DNA from: Limnomonas spitsbergensis
Lineage: Eukaryota > Chlorophyta > Chlorophyceae > Chlamydomonadales
Length of the DNA stretch: 64,000 bases
Assembly: GCA_037349105.1 (NCBI GenBank)
Contig: JAYJMM010000041.1
Span: 9,360,501-9,424,500 of the forward strand
Direction: 5' to 3'
The position numbers and the translations under genes are program-made. Of the stretch, positions 12,901 to 19,769 are shown in pieces. The notes beneath the pieces are model-generated. The model worked only from the letters and a program-made list of their open reading frames with translations, was not told where the DNA came from and ran no database searches. Within the stretch, counting starts at the first letter, position 1. Every line of letters begins with the position of its first letter.

Positions 12901-15900
12901 GATACTGCTGTTGCGGCTGTCTGGCCGGTCCAGGTGTGATGTCTGTAACCAGGGGCATAGGTCTGCGCTCATCCCTGGCCCTGGGCGCCCTGCAATCCCT
13001 GGCTAGGTGCGACGTACTACCGCACTGGTAGCATGCCTTGGCTGCGCTTGAGCCACCCTCAGCGTTGTAATTTGCCGCCCCTGCTTGGTCCACCCAGGTA
13101 ACTCCTCTGGGTTTACCATCCATCCGCGCCTGTGGTACTGCTGCTGAGCCTGTGGGGTGCACAATTCCATCAAGGCGTGTTCGCATCTCCCACTGTCCTG
13201 CTCTCTCTCTCCTGCCCCTGTTGGGCTGTGCCTCTCCCTGGCCAGGCCCGCTGTTGGTTATCTGCCTGAAGCCGGTACCTCCCAGGTCACCCATTTCCAG
13301 GGCAAACCTCTCCCACAGCACCACCTGCTGCGTGAGTACTGCGATTTGGTCTTCATCGCTCATGCTGAGATACCCTGGCACCGTCATAACGAACTTGCTC
13401 AGCTTGGCTCTAGCAACCGCTGGGAGTCCGTCATGGAACATGCGCGAGACCGAGTGGCTTCTGCCGAAGTGATCTACTGCATCCCTTGAGATCTGCAGCA
13501 ACTCTGCCGTTGTCAGTACTCTGTGAGCAAATGCTTCCACCGTCTCCTCTGGCTTGACGTCCGGGTCTAGAGTAGTTTTTACTCCTAGCCTGAGGTTGGT
13601 GATGGCCGTCCTCTCCTCTGAAGTTGGCTTTCCCACCTCCTCCTGGACCACCCTGATCCACAACGTGAGTAGCGAAGCTTCGCAACCCTGCTGCTCCGCT
13701 GGGGCTATCCACTGCTGTCCGATCCGCTCCACCTCTCTGGCAATTCTGTTTCCTGCGTGGGGCGCTGCCCTGATGGCTGCCATCAGCGGCCTCATGCTGG
13801 CAGGCTTGCTGTCCCACAGCTTGACCAGCGACTTGATCAGCAACGTCATAGCTGACGGCGACTGGCATGATCCAGCTATTTCACCTGCCACCACGGCCAA
13901 TGCTGGTTGGTCATCTGACATTGCCAACCTGTTGTGCGATCCCCAGTACCCACACGCCTGGCAATACTTTCTGGCTGCAACCGCTCCTGGGTGTGACATA
14001 TCCAGGACTGGTACGTTGCCTTGGATGGCTGGGATCTTGGCTACCTTGGCTACCCCTGCCAGCTGCAATACCATCTGTTGCTGCAGCTGCAGGTTCACCC
14101 TCGCCTGCTCCCGATCGAGCCTTTTCATTTCCTGGTCGCTGGACTCCTGTCTGGCTCCCGGCCTGCGTCTGTCCGCTCCCCCTGGTCCCGAATCTACTGA
14201 CCCTGACCGCGACCTAGGTCCTCCACTGCCGCCCCTCGATGGGCTGCGGCCTGAATGATACCTGTCATGTCTGTTATAATCCTCATCATGATCGTGAGCG
14301 TCTCGTGATGGCTGTCTGCCCGCTCTGCCTGCCGAGCCTCTACTTCCTTCGGGTGGCGGTCGTTCTGGTTCGCTTCTGCTTGGTCTGCTGTCAGATCCAG
14401 GTCTCCAAGGCTGTGCTCTACCGGGCTCTGCCTGTCCCCTGGGCAGCTCCTGGTCTTGCCATTCCTGCCGCACACCTCTGCTGCGTTCCGCTGGTCCCCT
14501 TAATTGCTCCTGGCTCTGCTGGCTTGGCTGTTCCCTGCCCTCTGCCTGTCCTCTGGGCGGCTCTTGGCTATGCTGGTGAGGTTGTTCCCTGGAGTATGCC
14601 TGCCCCCTGGGCGGCTCCCGGCTCTGCCGACCTGGCTGCGTCCCGCCTGTGTAATTCCTGGCGTAGGAATCAGACTGTGTTTCCTCTTTGGCCTCCTGTA
14701 TTTTTGGGCCACTGCTCTGTGCGCTGCCTGCAGGCTCATTCCTCCTAGCTCCTCTTGCCGCGCCTGGCTGCCTGTTCCTCAGGAATTCCTTGATGTAATC
14801 CACCTGGGTTTCCTGGTATGCGTTCTCTTTGTCCTCGACTATGCGCAGCAACTCATAAGACTCTTGCCTGCTTGCTCTGCGTGTCGCTGTGCTTTGCTCT
14901 GCCATTCTGGCAAGTGATTGGCTAGTCAATTCCGCCCTTTCGCTGGCGGCTGGACTGCTGGCTCTGGGTGCTTCCCTGCCCCTTGGCCGTCCTCTGAGGC
15001 TGGGCTCGCTGCTGACCTCGAAGGCTGCAGATCTGAGTGTTGGTGTTGGCGCGGCTCCTGCCTGCTGCTGCCACCTTTGCACCTCCCTGATCCCCTCAGG
15101 CCGCTGCACCCCTGTTTCAAATCCTTCCCACACCTGGTCCTCCTCATCCTCTGGTTCTGACCCAGGTTCCTCCTGGTCTCCTGTGACCTCTTTGCACCAT
15201 TCGTCTGCGAAGGCTTTAACAGCCCTGGCTGCTTCGTGTCCCGTCCTTCCCTTGGATACCTGTCCAAGGGCGGCTAACAGTAGCGCCCTGTCCAGACCTG
15301 TGTGGGGGATACCCAACATGGCCTTTGTTGCCCATCCCCGCAGATGATGGGCCTTGAACTCCTCAATGGCTGTGACCTGGTCCTGGAAATGCAAGAACGT
15401 CCTGGAGCACACTTGCTTCCACAGGTCTGTTGCCCACTGCACAATTCCTGCCCAACCGATCGGCCCTTCTACCTCCTCATTTCCGCACGCGACTCCCCCG
15501 GTCTCCGAGCGCTCTGGCTCTCTCTGCCTCTGGCTGCCAGATCCCTCCTTGGACGTCTGCGCAGGTCTGTTCACGCTGGGTGGAAAACTGGACAGCGGTG
15601 TGCCGAAGACTGTGGATCCAGCTCCTCTTCTAACCAGTGCCTTGCGCGGCTGCAGCTGCTGCACGGGACGCAGTTCTGCTGTAGTCTGCTGCCCCTGCTT
15701 TTCCTGAACTGGGTCTGGCTGTTCTTCCTCGGATAGATCAGCCCAAGGCTTCCCTACCGGCTCAGCTGGTTTCTCCCTGTCCTTGCCTGCCTGCGAGCTC
15801 TGTCTGCCTGCTGCTGGCTGTGGCTCATCTTCCTCGTGTTTGACCTCTGCAGGCACAACCCTGGCCCCATCTCCCTCCGTCTTTATTCGAGGTTTGACTT

Positions 15901-16459
15901 CGCAGGTTTTATGCCAGCCTGCAAACTTGTCTGAAGCTGCGGCTACTTCTGCCCTTAGACCCGATTGGCTGGGATCTTTTTCAACCTGCTGTGTAACACT
16001 TGCCACCCTGGGCAGGCTCTGCTGCGGCTCGGCCTCAGGTGCACTGCTCTGTCGCGTGTCACAGCTCTGGGATGCTTCCGTTGCTTGATCCAAGATCAAC
16101 TCTGGGGTTCCCGCTTGAGTCTGCCCCTGCTCGAAATTCAGACAGCTGTCGGAACCAGCGGGCAACGGACCCCCTCGACCAATGCCTTTTCGTGTTACTA
16201 GTACTGCACCATCTGCTTGCGCCCCTGCCCCTCTGGGTGGTACACGGTCTGGCTCACGTACCCTGCACTCCTCTGCAGGCGGTTCTACTGGCTCTGACAG
16301 CTTTTCCGCTATCAACAGGGCCTCTGCCACAATCTCAGCACTAGCATTTTTTAGGTCTATTCCCGGCTCCAGCCCCCTCAGACGCCCACTCCTCCGTTGG
16401 ACGTCAGGGTGCTGGTGCCTATCGGGGTTTAGATCTATGCCTGTCATCTCTACAGGCAT
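917..16459 (-). CDS. Giant Ty3/gypsy-type gag-pol polyprotein with DNA methyltransferase and PHD finger
   Basis: One uninterrupted frame on the minus strand encodes 5180 residues from the first ATG at 16459; the frame stays open upstream to a GTG at 16498. In order (plus-strand positions): a gag-like helical domain about 13800-13270; CCHC knuckle CX2CX4HX4C near 13030 (starts CYQCGSTSHLARDC); a retropepsin-like motif with DSA in place of DTG/DSG near 12220; further knuckle-like motifs near 11500 (CALCGKPDKHAVEEC) and 10320 (CFKCNQPGHFANEC); a long unassigned middle; a hydrophobic segment near 6300; reverse transcriptase about 5870-4990 with FIDD as the active-site YVDD equivalent near 5270; RNase H about 4820-4480; a DNMT3-like methyltransferase about 4020-3055; integrase about 2560-1900 with an HHCC finger and DDE region; and a PHD finger about 1430-1285. 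Gypsy polyproteins usually have 1000-2000 residues, so this is exceptionally long. Domain order RT-RH-INT is the Ty3/gypsy order. Lack of any stop suggests a recent copy. Whether the protein is cleaved by its protease is inferred. Confidence 0.95.
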   Translation of the reverse strand: MPVEMTGIDLNPDRHQHPDVQRRSGRLRGLEPGIDLKNASAEIVAEALLIAEKLSEPVEPPAEECRVREPDRVPPRGAGAQADGAVLVTRKGIGRGGPLPAGSDSCLNFEQGQTQAGTPELILDQATEASQSCDTRQSSAPEAEPQQSLPRVASVTQQVEKDPSQSGLRAEVAAASDKFAGWHKTCEVKPRIKTEGDGARVVPAEVKHEEDEPQPAAGRQSSQAGKDREKPAEPVGKPWADLSEEEQPDPVQEKQGQQTTAELRPVQQLQPRKALVRRGAGSTVFGTPLSSFPPSVNRPAQTSKEGSGSQRQREPERSETGGVACGNEEVEGPIGWAGIVQWATDLWKQVCSRTFLHFQDQVTAIEEFKAHHLRGWATKAMLGIPHTGLDRALLLAALGQVSKGRTGHEAARAVKAFADEWCKEVTGDQEEPGSEPEDEEDQVWEGFETGVQRPEGIREVQRWQQQAGAAPTPTLRSAAFEVSSEPSLRGRPRGREAPRASSPAASERAELTSQSLARMAEQSTATRRASRQESYELLRIVEDKENAYQETQVDYIKEFLRNRQPGAARGARRNEPAGSAQSSGPKIQEAKEETQSDSYARNYTGGTQPGRQSREPPRGQAYSREQPHQHSQEPPRGQAEGREQPSQQSQEQLRGPAERSRGVRQEWQDQELPRGQAEPGRAQPWRPGSDSRPSRSEPERPPPEGSRGSAGRAGRQPSRDAHDHDEDYNRHDRYHSGRSPSRGGSGGPRSRSGSVDSGPGGADRRRPGARQESSDQEMKRLDREQARVNLQLQQQMVLQLAGVAKVAKIPAIQGNVPVLDMSHPGAVAARKYCQACGYWGSHNRLAMSDDQPALAVVAGEIAGSCQSPSAMTLLIKSLVKLWDSKPASMRPLMAAIRAAPHAGNRIAREVERIGQQWIAPAEQQGCEASLLTLWIRVVQEEVGKPTSEERTAITNLRLGVKTTLDPDVKPEETVEAFAHRVLTTAELLQISRDAVDHFGRSHSVSRMFHDGLPAVARAKLSKFVMTVPGYLSMSDEDQIAVLTQQVVLWERFALEMGDLGGTGFRQITNSGPGQGEAQPNRGRRERAGQWEMRTRLDGIVHPTGSAAVPQARMDGKPRGVTWVDQAGAANYNAEGGSSAAKACYQCGSTSHLARDCRAPRARDERRPMPLVTDITPGPARQPQQQYPQQQQYPQQQQYPLPPRPQQGQAAGRPYDRNQNNRQYPRPGPGQGGQAQQAAHVSHLSNATGQAEPEGWHQTMAEMLSESVALMTQVGLVPKPAGFKQAVHNARPKSFLPEPLQEEEPVPGFTVQPSRKGAKRLVLSKLADDMSDIRLQVFKLNERLSALSFTTMPMGGDNTGHRGETSNTWPEGRTVTAAPKLQYFKNDRSNLEQCVGLMVNGKVLVAQKALMDSACTCHVITVNIAEQLVAMGAELVRTDEKIRTTDNAGADLYGVLFIYVVYGYGGPNAIMEPTVVRVVKTPPDAYEHLVGNPEFLKYNGVLEAAGRLTLRPREGPQRVQGVKDLTLPLLRASPAGGYQAAAVAWAGIQCGFAEREGWPAATVETEHEPLLQHSMATRAGTAMRAEQGAGPSSEPNPRLQRRRLVPVEAAVEETATPTAEEMARARRAAELSDVEKRAVRDFMPACPAYPCALCGKPDKHAVEECERRIQDFPRTPETALAVQAGPPAAQRRGYGTAAADRAAQATSTRSRGEQQQQQQQLQKQPQVAGPRVQQASNGKGRQAQQQQGQGKPGAARAPAQSASNSEDEAQEAEEEEDCSVEKVPEPGTSPQDRQINRLAGQVNGLKKALTWRERQMWKQSAEFVDYLKGQLAGWKVITDGQQVMTTVQREYILRAEELTGLQEALGLQHLGGPPNHGQPLPFETDPELAGCVRAMLATPSPLRDVDSEHSGMEEPKKRSPSSSDESGSGDRRLRRRSRSAQRAISEERQGAVPTPAARTQRQGAGRRSNSEERSRDRRQRSPCRDQPRGRSRERHHAEVARPYRQGQEHQRGPGPGPTNRTLAEGSGAAEPRRHLGPRHGGLCFKCNQPGHFANECTNPEQAGLTGDRPGAPAGPARGYGTWGPGRGQGMPMESRRRTFDTAMGTPSARDFQQGAAGPSAWPEPPARQEPPEGEQPRWEGTGGHTCFMTGHMEISQDRDAYQAEVSQAGPVQVAPQRVPEGQVASQVNHWAMAVEALAMNHYGTMPAGSARSVAHALEFLKDLQRRGCPAPCVGWPNLMQRFLDREWDKYDEQWDEFERREREAVPQHDVDGWDTDSGSNLSAGRYEPQEPSPLHEREFGVLCPGTPEGNQDTGRGVAGAAAETEEPHRAGSRLPAARGTAAGSQLDARAGPVRTHKGTSSRCNAWGGIDEDGETQHGSEREGRSDARGEDRQLDQSFSRDRSYSRERIYIQPFPQSLPAGEPFVQYFRLGEEMPEASTSGAMLTMPGECRDGPCRLQNHRLLDGGEQTCVDRAAAMQAVARMIFPWDAVTAVMLGAALKGYILPSTNIADYMQRGWSRHPIYAHCVSEMVSLAIAAGITAVDAACWAHPDMPDIAPAEGMWQCAQPGFMRTPWAMDCVRELMGHPALRDRAFYVPVQAMGEFERFVETTEQAPVRAGLCHPGRPGRCEATIEASIVIPRTVAGQAVPWGPAPGDARAAIPVQQLVTYYYEEMADEELPVSSAWIHMHATHDDMPVYLFARHQQDVAVTKCASVDEAEFHAYTYARGADPTVWTLMLMALQRVLLPGQRSAAMRHVWGVEDQWAPTEVTACPTWPYGPQQSPASGAMWEGEEELASSPFAVERLAAYVHQWVRQERRAWHDNRASSVLPYWQADVITTQLWRQAHPAGVRTLHPLFRGAGEVGIEEELEDLRNQPSRGHGPVGRRGADAEEPAAATDGPVQDEEPEWTQVAFVTFGAAAASWELLEYVDDLGVSALEAEPRGRAEPQAPLDSVGTSPTEDSDSRIPELSDNVSEGPPPLVEITESDEEWHEAGARPSDQDSVTRAEARDAEGNYVPADSGPGPGSPRYGMVGELPQLRRAWMRGIFQEQAAMKERRSRRAAIELGNGITLEEEANQVTAGISLQQAADQHTRRPEGAAADKKSNGRPGYPQISQPAQTAAQGPWGDPAAYSTGRWVAVLRNFVDQLDVLRRQEMGQQEAGQEASLLFRLKMLPQPDPDPRMGGYSRAVRELREELTERVSALYTGRAEGADTQQPADSRSRQAQTGRGEDLASRVAGAQDTIRRGCGQDELAGAGSSKAVQRANHRQERMAQCSTRQIPGAGPERASAIWADTAKLQGKKSKKARRRAGKAQRAAADRNRGSRPGLDCPALPLRVSQVDLEITWARGQQPPAQIAEPGVQPAEQLPQQPMRKTTACRGLLTCTAIKGILTGALQLILVWLLLSVCVPGARATGQGVRGGGFTAGQGAFVSGREAAAKLSSGWLRPPAVSSMRDTGGRGACSQQERWHNGNTTGEEELPAEDDPQAAVVIDMFQPGGVVEPPAEYVKTKEGWLLGRHPDFTAEQQESLEQSLRDRQGAFAYSMEDLPGYCGTQGEFTLALEDEVSSCFQKSRDMPPPKAAIFKEKCQPMIEAGIIVKVPQGGPIKFAANSVVAAKKSAETGEWTDHRIAHDMRRLNLRTAKQEFAIPRMETIFQNLGTAKIFSKVDLRSGFMQIPIKVEDQPKTAFWMGPELWMYTKLNFGLRNGPPFFQRMMEEEIARAGLSAFCVAFIDDLLVYSDTPAEHIRHVELMLDMLHSVGLRAHPDKSLFGCATVEYLGHNVSAQGLTPHAAKIAAVMALPEPASVKNIQEVMGFLNFYRCYVPDFSKKAACINALLVQGVPFVWGPEQSQAFQLIKTEMCEGGRVLRRPDYSGTGPDGKGPPRPFLLYTDFSKQGIGAVLGQCDDSGREYMVACTSRSLNKSERNYSSFQGEMLAAVYAARTYRHMLFGCKVHLITDHEPLTYLMDNQTLVGQHARWALMLQELDITIVHRSGACHQNADIPSRSPLPSSADRTGARLDTVAPEPAAREEASGKQVALLTGLGRVNQWHADQIVRMAQEGRRRVQMLRAAEAACVTAPVGQEISSAATDDDEQAQPVSTAEQAFSNRERSRTMISDVLADLPRVTPPHSLAGLDTACLSSGAVRAMETEGVVLFEPFGGMCSGLEMVLRAGIPVVQYLYADISEEVREIAGGRLLQLHKRFPQLLPVRAFDKAFRALPQDVYAITAEHLKEAGAQEGRQWFMVAGWECQDLSSAGKGRGLAGERSKSFFPLVKLLGTLQFLQGPRPPAYLIENVAMQLNQKSEKASVEAFQEVCRILGTPALFDAAQVGSYAHRTRNYWGNIAPAADIEFVIRASTRPHEGIVDDILDKGSKAQVVSCPDNGGYRINVTGQPRKVLPCLMATPSSYAFRNGQNGMVYRPMGDLQEPNANERERAMGYAVGSTLPRPDFPEAARRAALGRCMDSWALSAWLNVALECAKIMPAELTRRAKLPGQDRDPVLGATLMSSHYALATAGNACSGSGEAAASYRQCLGESAAADWADAAQEPGGNASEAQVDVAIRVTREIESEKDQPGCPAGPSARVDVWADEPVLRFLREKTYVQGTELGEQTRIQRRAAPFQWESERGGVLMRLMPDGRRCVVPRPEDRLAVIQTAHAGTGHFGSHRTAFMVMQQHCWRGLRAAVKKAVQECGVCDRARASTFNHIQPNLHPLPIEGLFFRWGVDLCGPFTTTSRGNRFVMVCVEHYSKWVELIPIPSKASDVTALAFFQNVVARFGGCAEVVTDQGTEFQGEFQDMLLDCFIDHRTTSANHPQADGLSERAVQTLKAGLRKCCEEGSSDESWDKMVPWVALGFRCSPQQATRMAPYEVLFGQRPTFPSRVGADLWSTAKVATAEEAADLLLARVARIKEALPVAGEHLKIAQHRDKLRYARIRGGGYVPQVRRFAEGDYVYVKYSSERRSLDPKARPEILRVKTLGATGTLVLEGADGLTVTENAVNCSPCHLPNLRGVVDFSGTRPNNSLSCEVCQLPDRGEVMLLCDACNTGWHMDCLVPVLEEVPEGEWLCPHCTPEDKGAGPAAVAGPPTEERSLQVQGRPSPAARAAARTAQEADVMDRPEVEVMATNPATRQMERGIARPMANGLYDISYTTGRGEANVTPRAVTRRAKVAKEAAREEEESALEDFTGT
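1285..1430 (-). other. PHD finger at the C-terminus of the integrase
   Basis: The segment has the Cys4-His-Cys3 spacing of a PHD zinc finger: CEVC, then LLCDACNTGWHMDC, then WLCPHC. PHD fingers often bind the histone H3 tail. In many Ty3/gypsy elements a chromodomain sits at this place after the integrase and steers insertion to marked chromatin; here the PHD finger takes that position, so a targeting role is a reasonable inference. About 90 further residues of low complexity follow before the stop. Confidence 0.9.
3055..4020 (-). other. DNMT3-like cytosine-5 DNA methyltransferase domain inside the retroelement
   Basis: This part of the polyprotein, between RNase H and integrase, shows the ordered motifs of a C5-cytosine methyltransferase. 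Motif I reads LFEPFGGMCSGLEMVL near 4010, for cofactor binding. Motif IV reads GWECQDLSSAGKGRGL near 3725 and keeps the catalytic Cys. Motif VI is YLIENVAMQ near 3595. Motif VIII is AHRTRNYWGNI near 3465. The end has ERERAMGY near 3170 and RRAALGRCMDSW near 3090. The AHR-R-WGN block and the ER--GY / R--LGR ending are the pattern of the DNMT3 class rather than DNMT1. The Pro before the catalytic Cys is Glu here. The target-recognition part is short, as in DNMT3. Activity is inferred, not shown. Confidence 0.88.
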
Positions 16460-17125
16460 TTTACGAACCGCACTGTTCTGCAGGCGTGCTGGCGACACCC
16501 CCTACAAAACCTGCTAACGTTTAGGCTTCTGCTCCTTATCCTTACTGCAACCTGGTGAGGATCTGCTAGTCAAGGCTGGACGGCAGGTACAGCAATTTTG
16601 CGCGATAGGCCTTGCCCTCTGCTTTTATGCTCACTAATATTTGTATCTGGCGGAATCCTCCTTCGCCCTTTTTAGCCCCTTCCCACCTTTGCTGGCTGGG
16701 CTGCCTCTAGCTGGCGCACGTCCCCTGCGGATGTCTGCCTCCTGGCGGATCTTGCGTTGTGTCAGTTCCTCTCTGACGCCTGCGGGGATCCTTTGGTACA
16801 CCACAAAATTTTAACCTTGGATGATCTGTCAACAAGTTTACTTCTGTCAATGATGAATGATTGGATCCACCTGATCTCAATCTGCAGTCATACAGGAATT
16901 ATCTGCTGGGTGTATAAATCCACAGCCAGATCCTCAAGCCTCTCCTGGACTCAACACTAAGTTGCCACTCTTAGTGATTCTCAGGGCTTAACTTGGCACT
17001 CTCTATGGAGATTACCACAGCAAAGTGCAATTCATATGCTGTCCAAGGTTGTTTGCATACAAACAAAATTCCAATCTCGCTGCACAAGCACCTTTAGCAG
17101 GAATTGGCAAATCAGGCTGATCAGG
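16460..17125 (-). other. Leader side of the retroelement, no gene seen
   Basis: This is upstream of the polyprotein start on the element's strand. A 5' LTR and tRNA primer-binding site are expected here, but I recognised neither. No coding frame of note. Confidence 0.35.
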
Positions 17126-17590
17126 CTAGATCCACTTCGTCCCTTTCTAAAGGACACGCGAGGTGCGCTTCAGGTCCGTGGCGGACTTCTTTCCTCACTG
17201 CAGTGACGGACGCCTACGGGCAGGCTCAGTGACTACTCACTGGCTGCGAGTGCTCTTCGAGTTAAGCAGCTAGGTGGATATTGTGTATATATAGCAACAG
17301 ACTTTGGGGGCATAGGCCTTCTGGCCGTCTGGTCGCGATCCAGCTGGGCTATGTTAAGGACACTTACCGCGTAACACGCGGAGAGACGGACGGGACGAGG
17401 CTGCGTACTTCTTCTTCTGCAGAGTCTCGGTTCTCTTACTGGGGTACTTGTCTCCAGCTAGATCAGCGGTGGCTGAGCTAGGCTTGACTCGAGTTAAGGT
17501 ACTGACTTATATGGAAGCTGCTGGTCTCAAAGACTGCCGGTGCTTGTTACAAATAGAGGTCTGTCCTTTAGAAAGGGACGAAGTAACTAG
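17126..17590. mobile_element. Inverted-repeat element, about 465 bp
   Basis: A 22-base perfect inverted repeat is present: ACTTCGTCCCTTTCTAAAGG plus AC at 17134-17155, with its reverse complement at 17563-17584. Both arms sit just inside a CTAG. The spacing and lack of coding capacity fit a small non-autonomous DNA transposon or a large hairpin; no target-site duplication could be confirmed. It may be nested in the retroelement's 5' region. Confidence 0.5.
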
Positions 17591-17955
17591 CCAAGGCAAT
17601 TGCCGGGATACAGGGACCCGGCAGGCCCAGTTCAGAGTACGGTAGAACCTGTCAAACTAATCCTGCGTAAGCGGGTTTCTAGGTCTCAGCTCAAATCCGG
17701 AGACTCCGCAGATAAGCTGCGGAGGCTCCGCGGCCGCTAACTGCGGTCTAAACGGTTCTGTCACGTATACGGTAATATACTGTGACATCAACTACACGTT
17801 CCACAAAAGCCAGGGCCTGCCACCCCTGCCTATGGGCTTTCCTTTTTCCTGACTCGTTCGGCGGAAAAGGAAAGGAACTATAGGCAAGAGAAAAGACACA
17901 GAGGAGCTCAAAGGACAAAGAAAACACCCACCCAGAAGACAGAGGTGTAACGTCA

Positions 17956-18399
17956 TTACCCCCCGCACAAAATGGGAAACGGGGAGGCAAACCAAAGGTA
18001 TCCCGCCCCTGAAAGCAAGAGAGAGACAAAAAGGGAAAGAGCCAGTCCCCAAGGAGGCAAAAACAACAGAGTAGCCCCAACAAAGTCTACCACGTCCTCA
18101 ACAAAAGCCAGAGCCTCCCACTTATGCCTGCCCTGGTAAACCTGCTGAACGTCTGTGGCGCCCTCAGGGGGGCCTACCCAACTTCTCGCCCTCAGCCTCT
18201 CCTTCACGCTAGGGCACGGGAAGCACACATGCAGCGAATCATCCACATGCTGGCCGGGTCCCTCAGCCCAGCACCGCTGGCAGTAGCGTGTGTCATGCTG
18301 CTGATTGCCGCGCCGTCCTCTATCAGCTGTGTTGACCGCTGTGAGTCGCAGCCTAAAATTAATGCACACACGCCCTTTTACTAGTGCGGCTACTGGCAA
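17956..18399 (-). pseudogene. LINE-like reverse transcriptase C-terminal remnant
   Basis: The minus-strand frame contains YCQRCW, then DDSLHVCFPCPSVKERLRA, with the C-x2-C ... H-x4-C arrangement of the zinc-binding tail that follows reverse transcriptase in many non-LTR retrotransposons. No reverse transcriptase core is found upstream, so it is a 5'-truncated remnant, the usual form of LINE insertions. The phrase ALAFVE-VVD is encoded twice, near 18100 and 17805, showing a direct repeat in its tail. Family assignment rests on one motif. Confidence 0.5.
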
Positions 18400-18565
18400 G
18401 CGTATGCTGAAGGCTGAAACCAGGCGTGTTAGGCGGCCGCAGACCTGTGTTCGGTGGCGGGGTCTCTAGGGTCTCCCCGGCTGACGATCTCCATCTGCGC
18501 CCGTTCGTTGGCAGCGTCCACTAGCTCTAGCACCGTTGCGGCGGGGAGAAGTTGTAAGTCAACCG

Positions 18566-18765
18566 CTGCCTGACGCAGTTTGGGGACGGCTGCTCCCTGC
18601 TCTGGCTAAGGTACCTGGCAGTTTATTGCACCAAACGCATCCTCCAGTGGTCTGATTAAGCGCAAGCTCCTTGTCAGCCGCCATGGCTGTCGCCATGATT
18701 GGGCTGTCTTCATGTGATACCGCTGCATTGTGTAGAAGCGAAGCACATGGCGCCACCAATTTTAT
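18566..18765 (-). repeat. Degraded dispersed repeat, copy A (pairs with 24130-24345)
   Basis: Read on the minus strand, this matches the plus strand at 24150-24345. Shared blocks include CTTCTACAnAATGCAGCGGTA-like sequence, GCCATGGCGGCTGACA, and GTCCCCAAACTG-GTCAGGCAG. The conceptual peptides share NAAV, DSP, AMAAD, then a W-C pair. Each copy has its own gaps, so at least one is a broken relic of a mobile or duplicated sequence. Its product is not recognised. Confidence 0.75.
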
Positions 18766-18929
18766 ATCGGTTCCGTGCCCTTCTTGAGGGTGCCCAAGAG
18801 CAAAGCCATGATCACAATTCGTTGTAGAGCGCTTCGACAACAATTCAGCTACATCATGGCTTAATGGCTGAATTGTTGTCAATGGTGCAGCAAAGCCTGC
18901 TGCTTTGGCCACCGGCCGTGAGCTGTTTA

Positions 18930-19769
18930 AGGTTTGGTCTTGTTAGCCCAGTGGTGCACACCCTTCGTCCCCAAAAGGTTGTCTGATTCGCAGCAATGTA
19001 AACACTGATCATAGTACAATCATGCTTAGCAAGACCAAATGATCAAGAATCGAAACTGGTGCATGTGAGTCAGGTGTGAGTCAAGCCGTACAATTTGGCG
19101 TCCACGCAGATGAGCCTTAGGAGCAGGGCCCAAAGGGGTGAACTGATGTGTCAGTGAGACTCCCAGATAGATAAATGCCGGAGTGCACATTTCCAATTGG
19201 TAAATGGTGGCAAATTATCGGCCGACATAACTTGCAGCGCCAATGGCATAGCTGGGCTGCTATGTTGCCTCCAGTACAATTTAGGGCAAGCACAGTTACT
19301 TCGGAATTCAATATTATTCTCGAGGACCCCTCCATTAGGATGTAATATCCCGGTAATATCCCCAATCGTATACTTTTATATTAACTAAAATTATAAGCAT
19401 TCACAGTTAAGGGTGTTATTTGGGTGCCTGAAGCGGTTTGCAGGTAAAAGCCCATCAGCCTTCAAGGCGTCCAAGGGTTCGTAAACATCAAAAACCATCG
19501 AAAAAACCTAGCAGAGCTTACACGCAGAGGACCATGTTGCAGGGGCAAGTCTGCGGCCCCAGAGACACATACCGATTAAGCTCCCACTTTGGCAATTTCC
19601 CTCATAACTCATAAGCCATAGGTCAGTCTAGCTGTCCTACTTGCCCTGCAAATTCATACATGATACCTTGCTTCCGAATGTAACATGCTTGACGCATTCT
19701 TTACTCCTTTTGTTTGAGCTCATCCGGGGGTTCCCTGACCTCACGAAACCGTGCATCACTCCGTCCCCG
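18930..19769. other. Intergenic, no gene seen
   Basis: This lies between the repeat remnant and the stop codon of the CID gene. It is more AT-rich than its surroundings and has no supported coding frame. On the minus strand a TGTAA (the usual green-algal poly(A) signal) occurs about 250 bases after the CID stop, near 19520, and may mark the transcript end. Confidence 0.4.

Noticed and set aside
846..16517. Numerous plus-strand and other-frame open frames across the retroelement
   Set aside because: They are shadows of the GC-rich 5180-codon minus-strand frame and show no family motifs.
1..17700. A pair of LTRs flanking the retroelement
   Set aside because: I compared 1-900 with 16500-17760 by eye and found no shared block long enough to call; an alignment tool might still find a diverged pair, or the 3' LTR may lie off the left edge.
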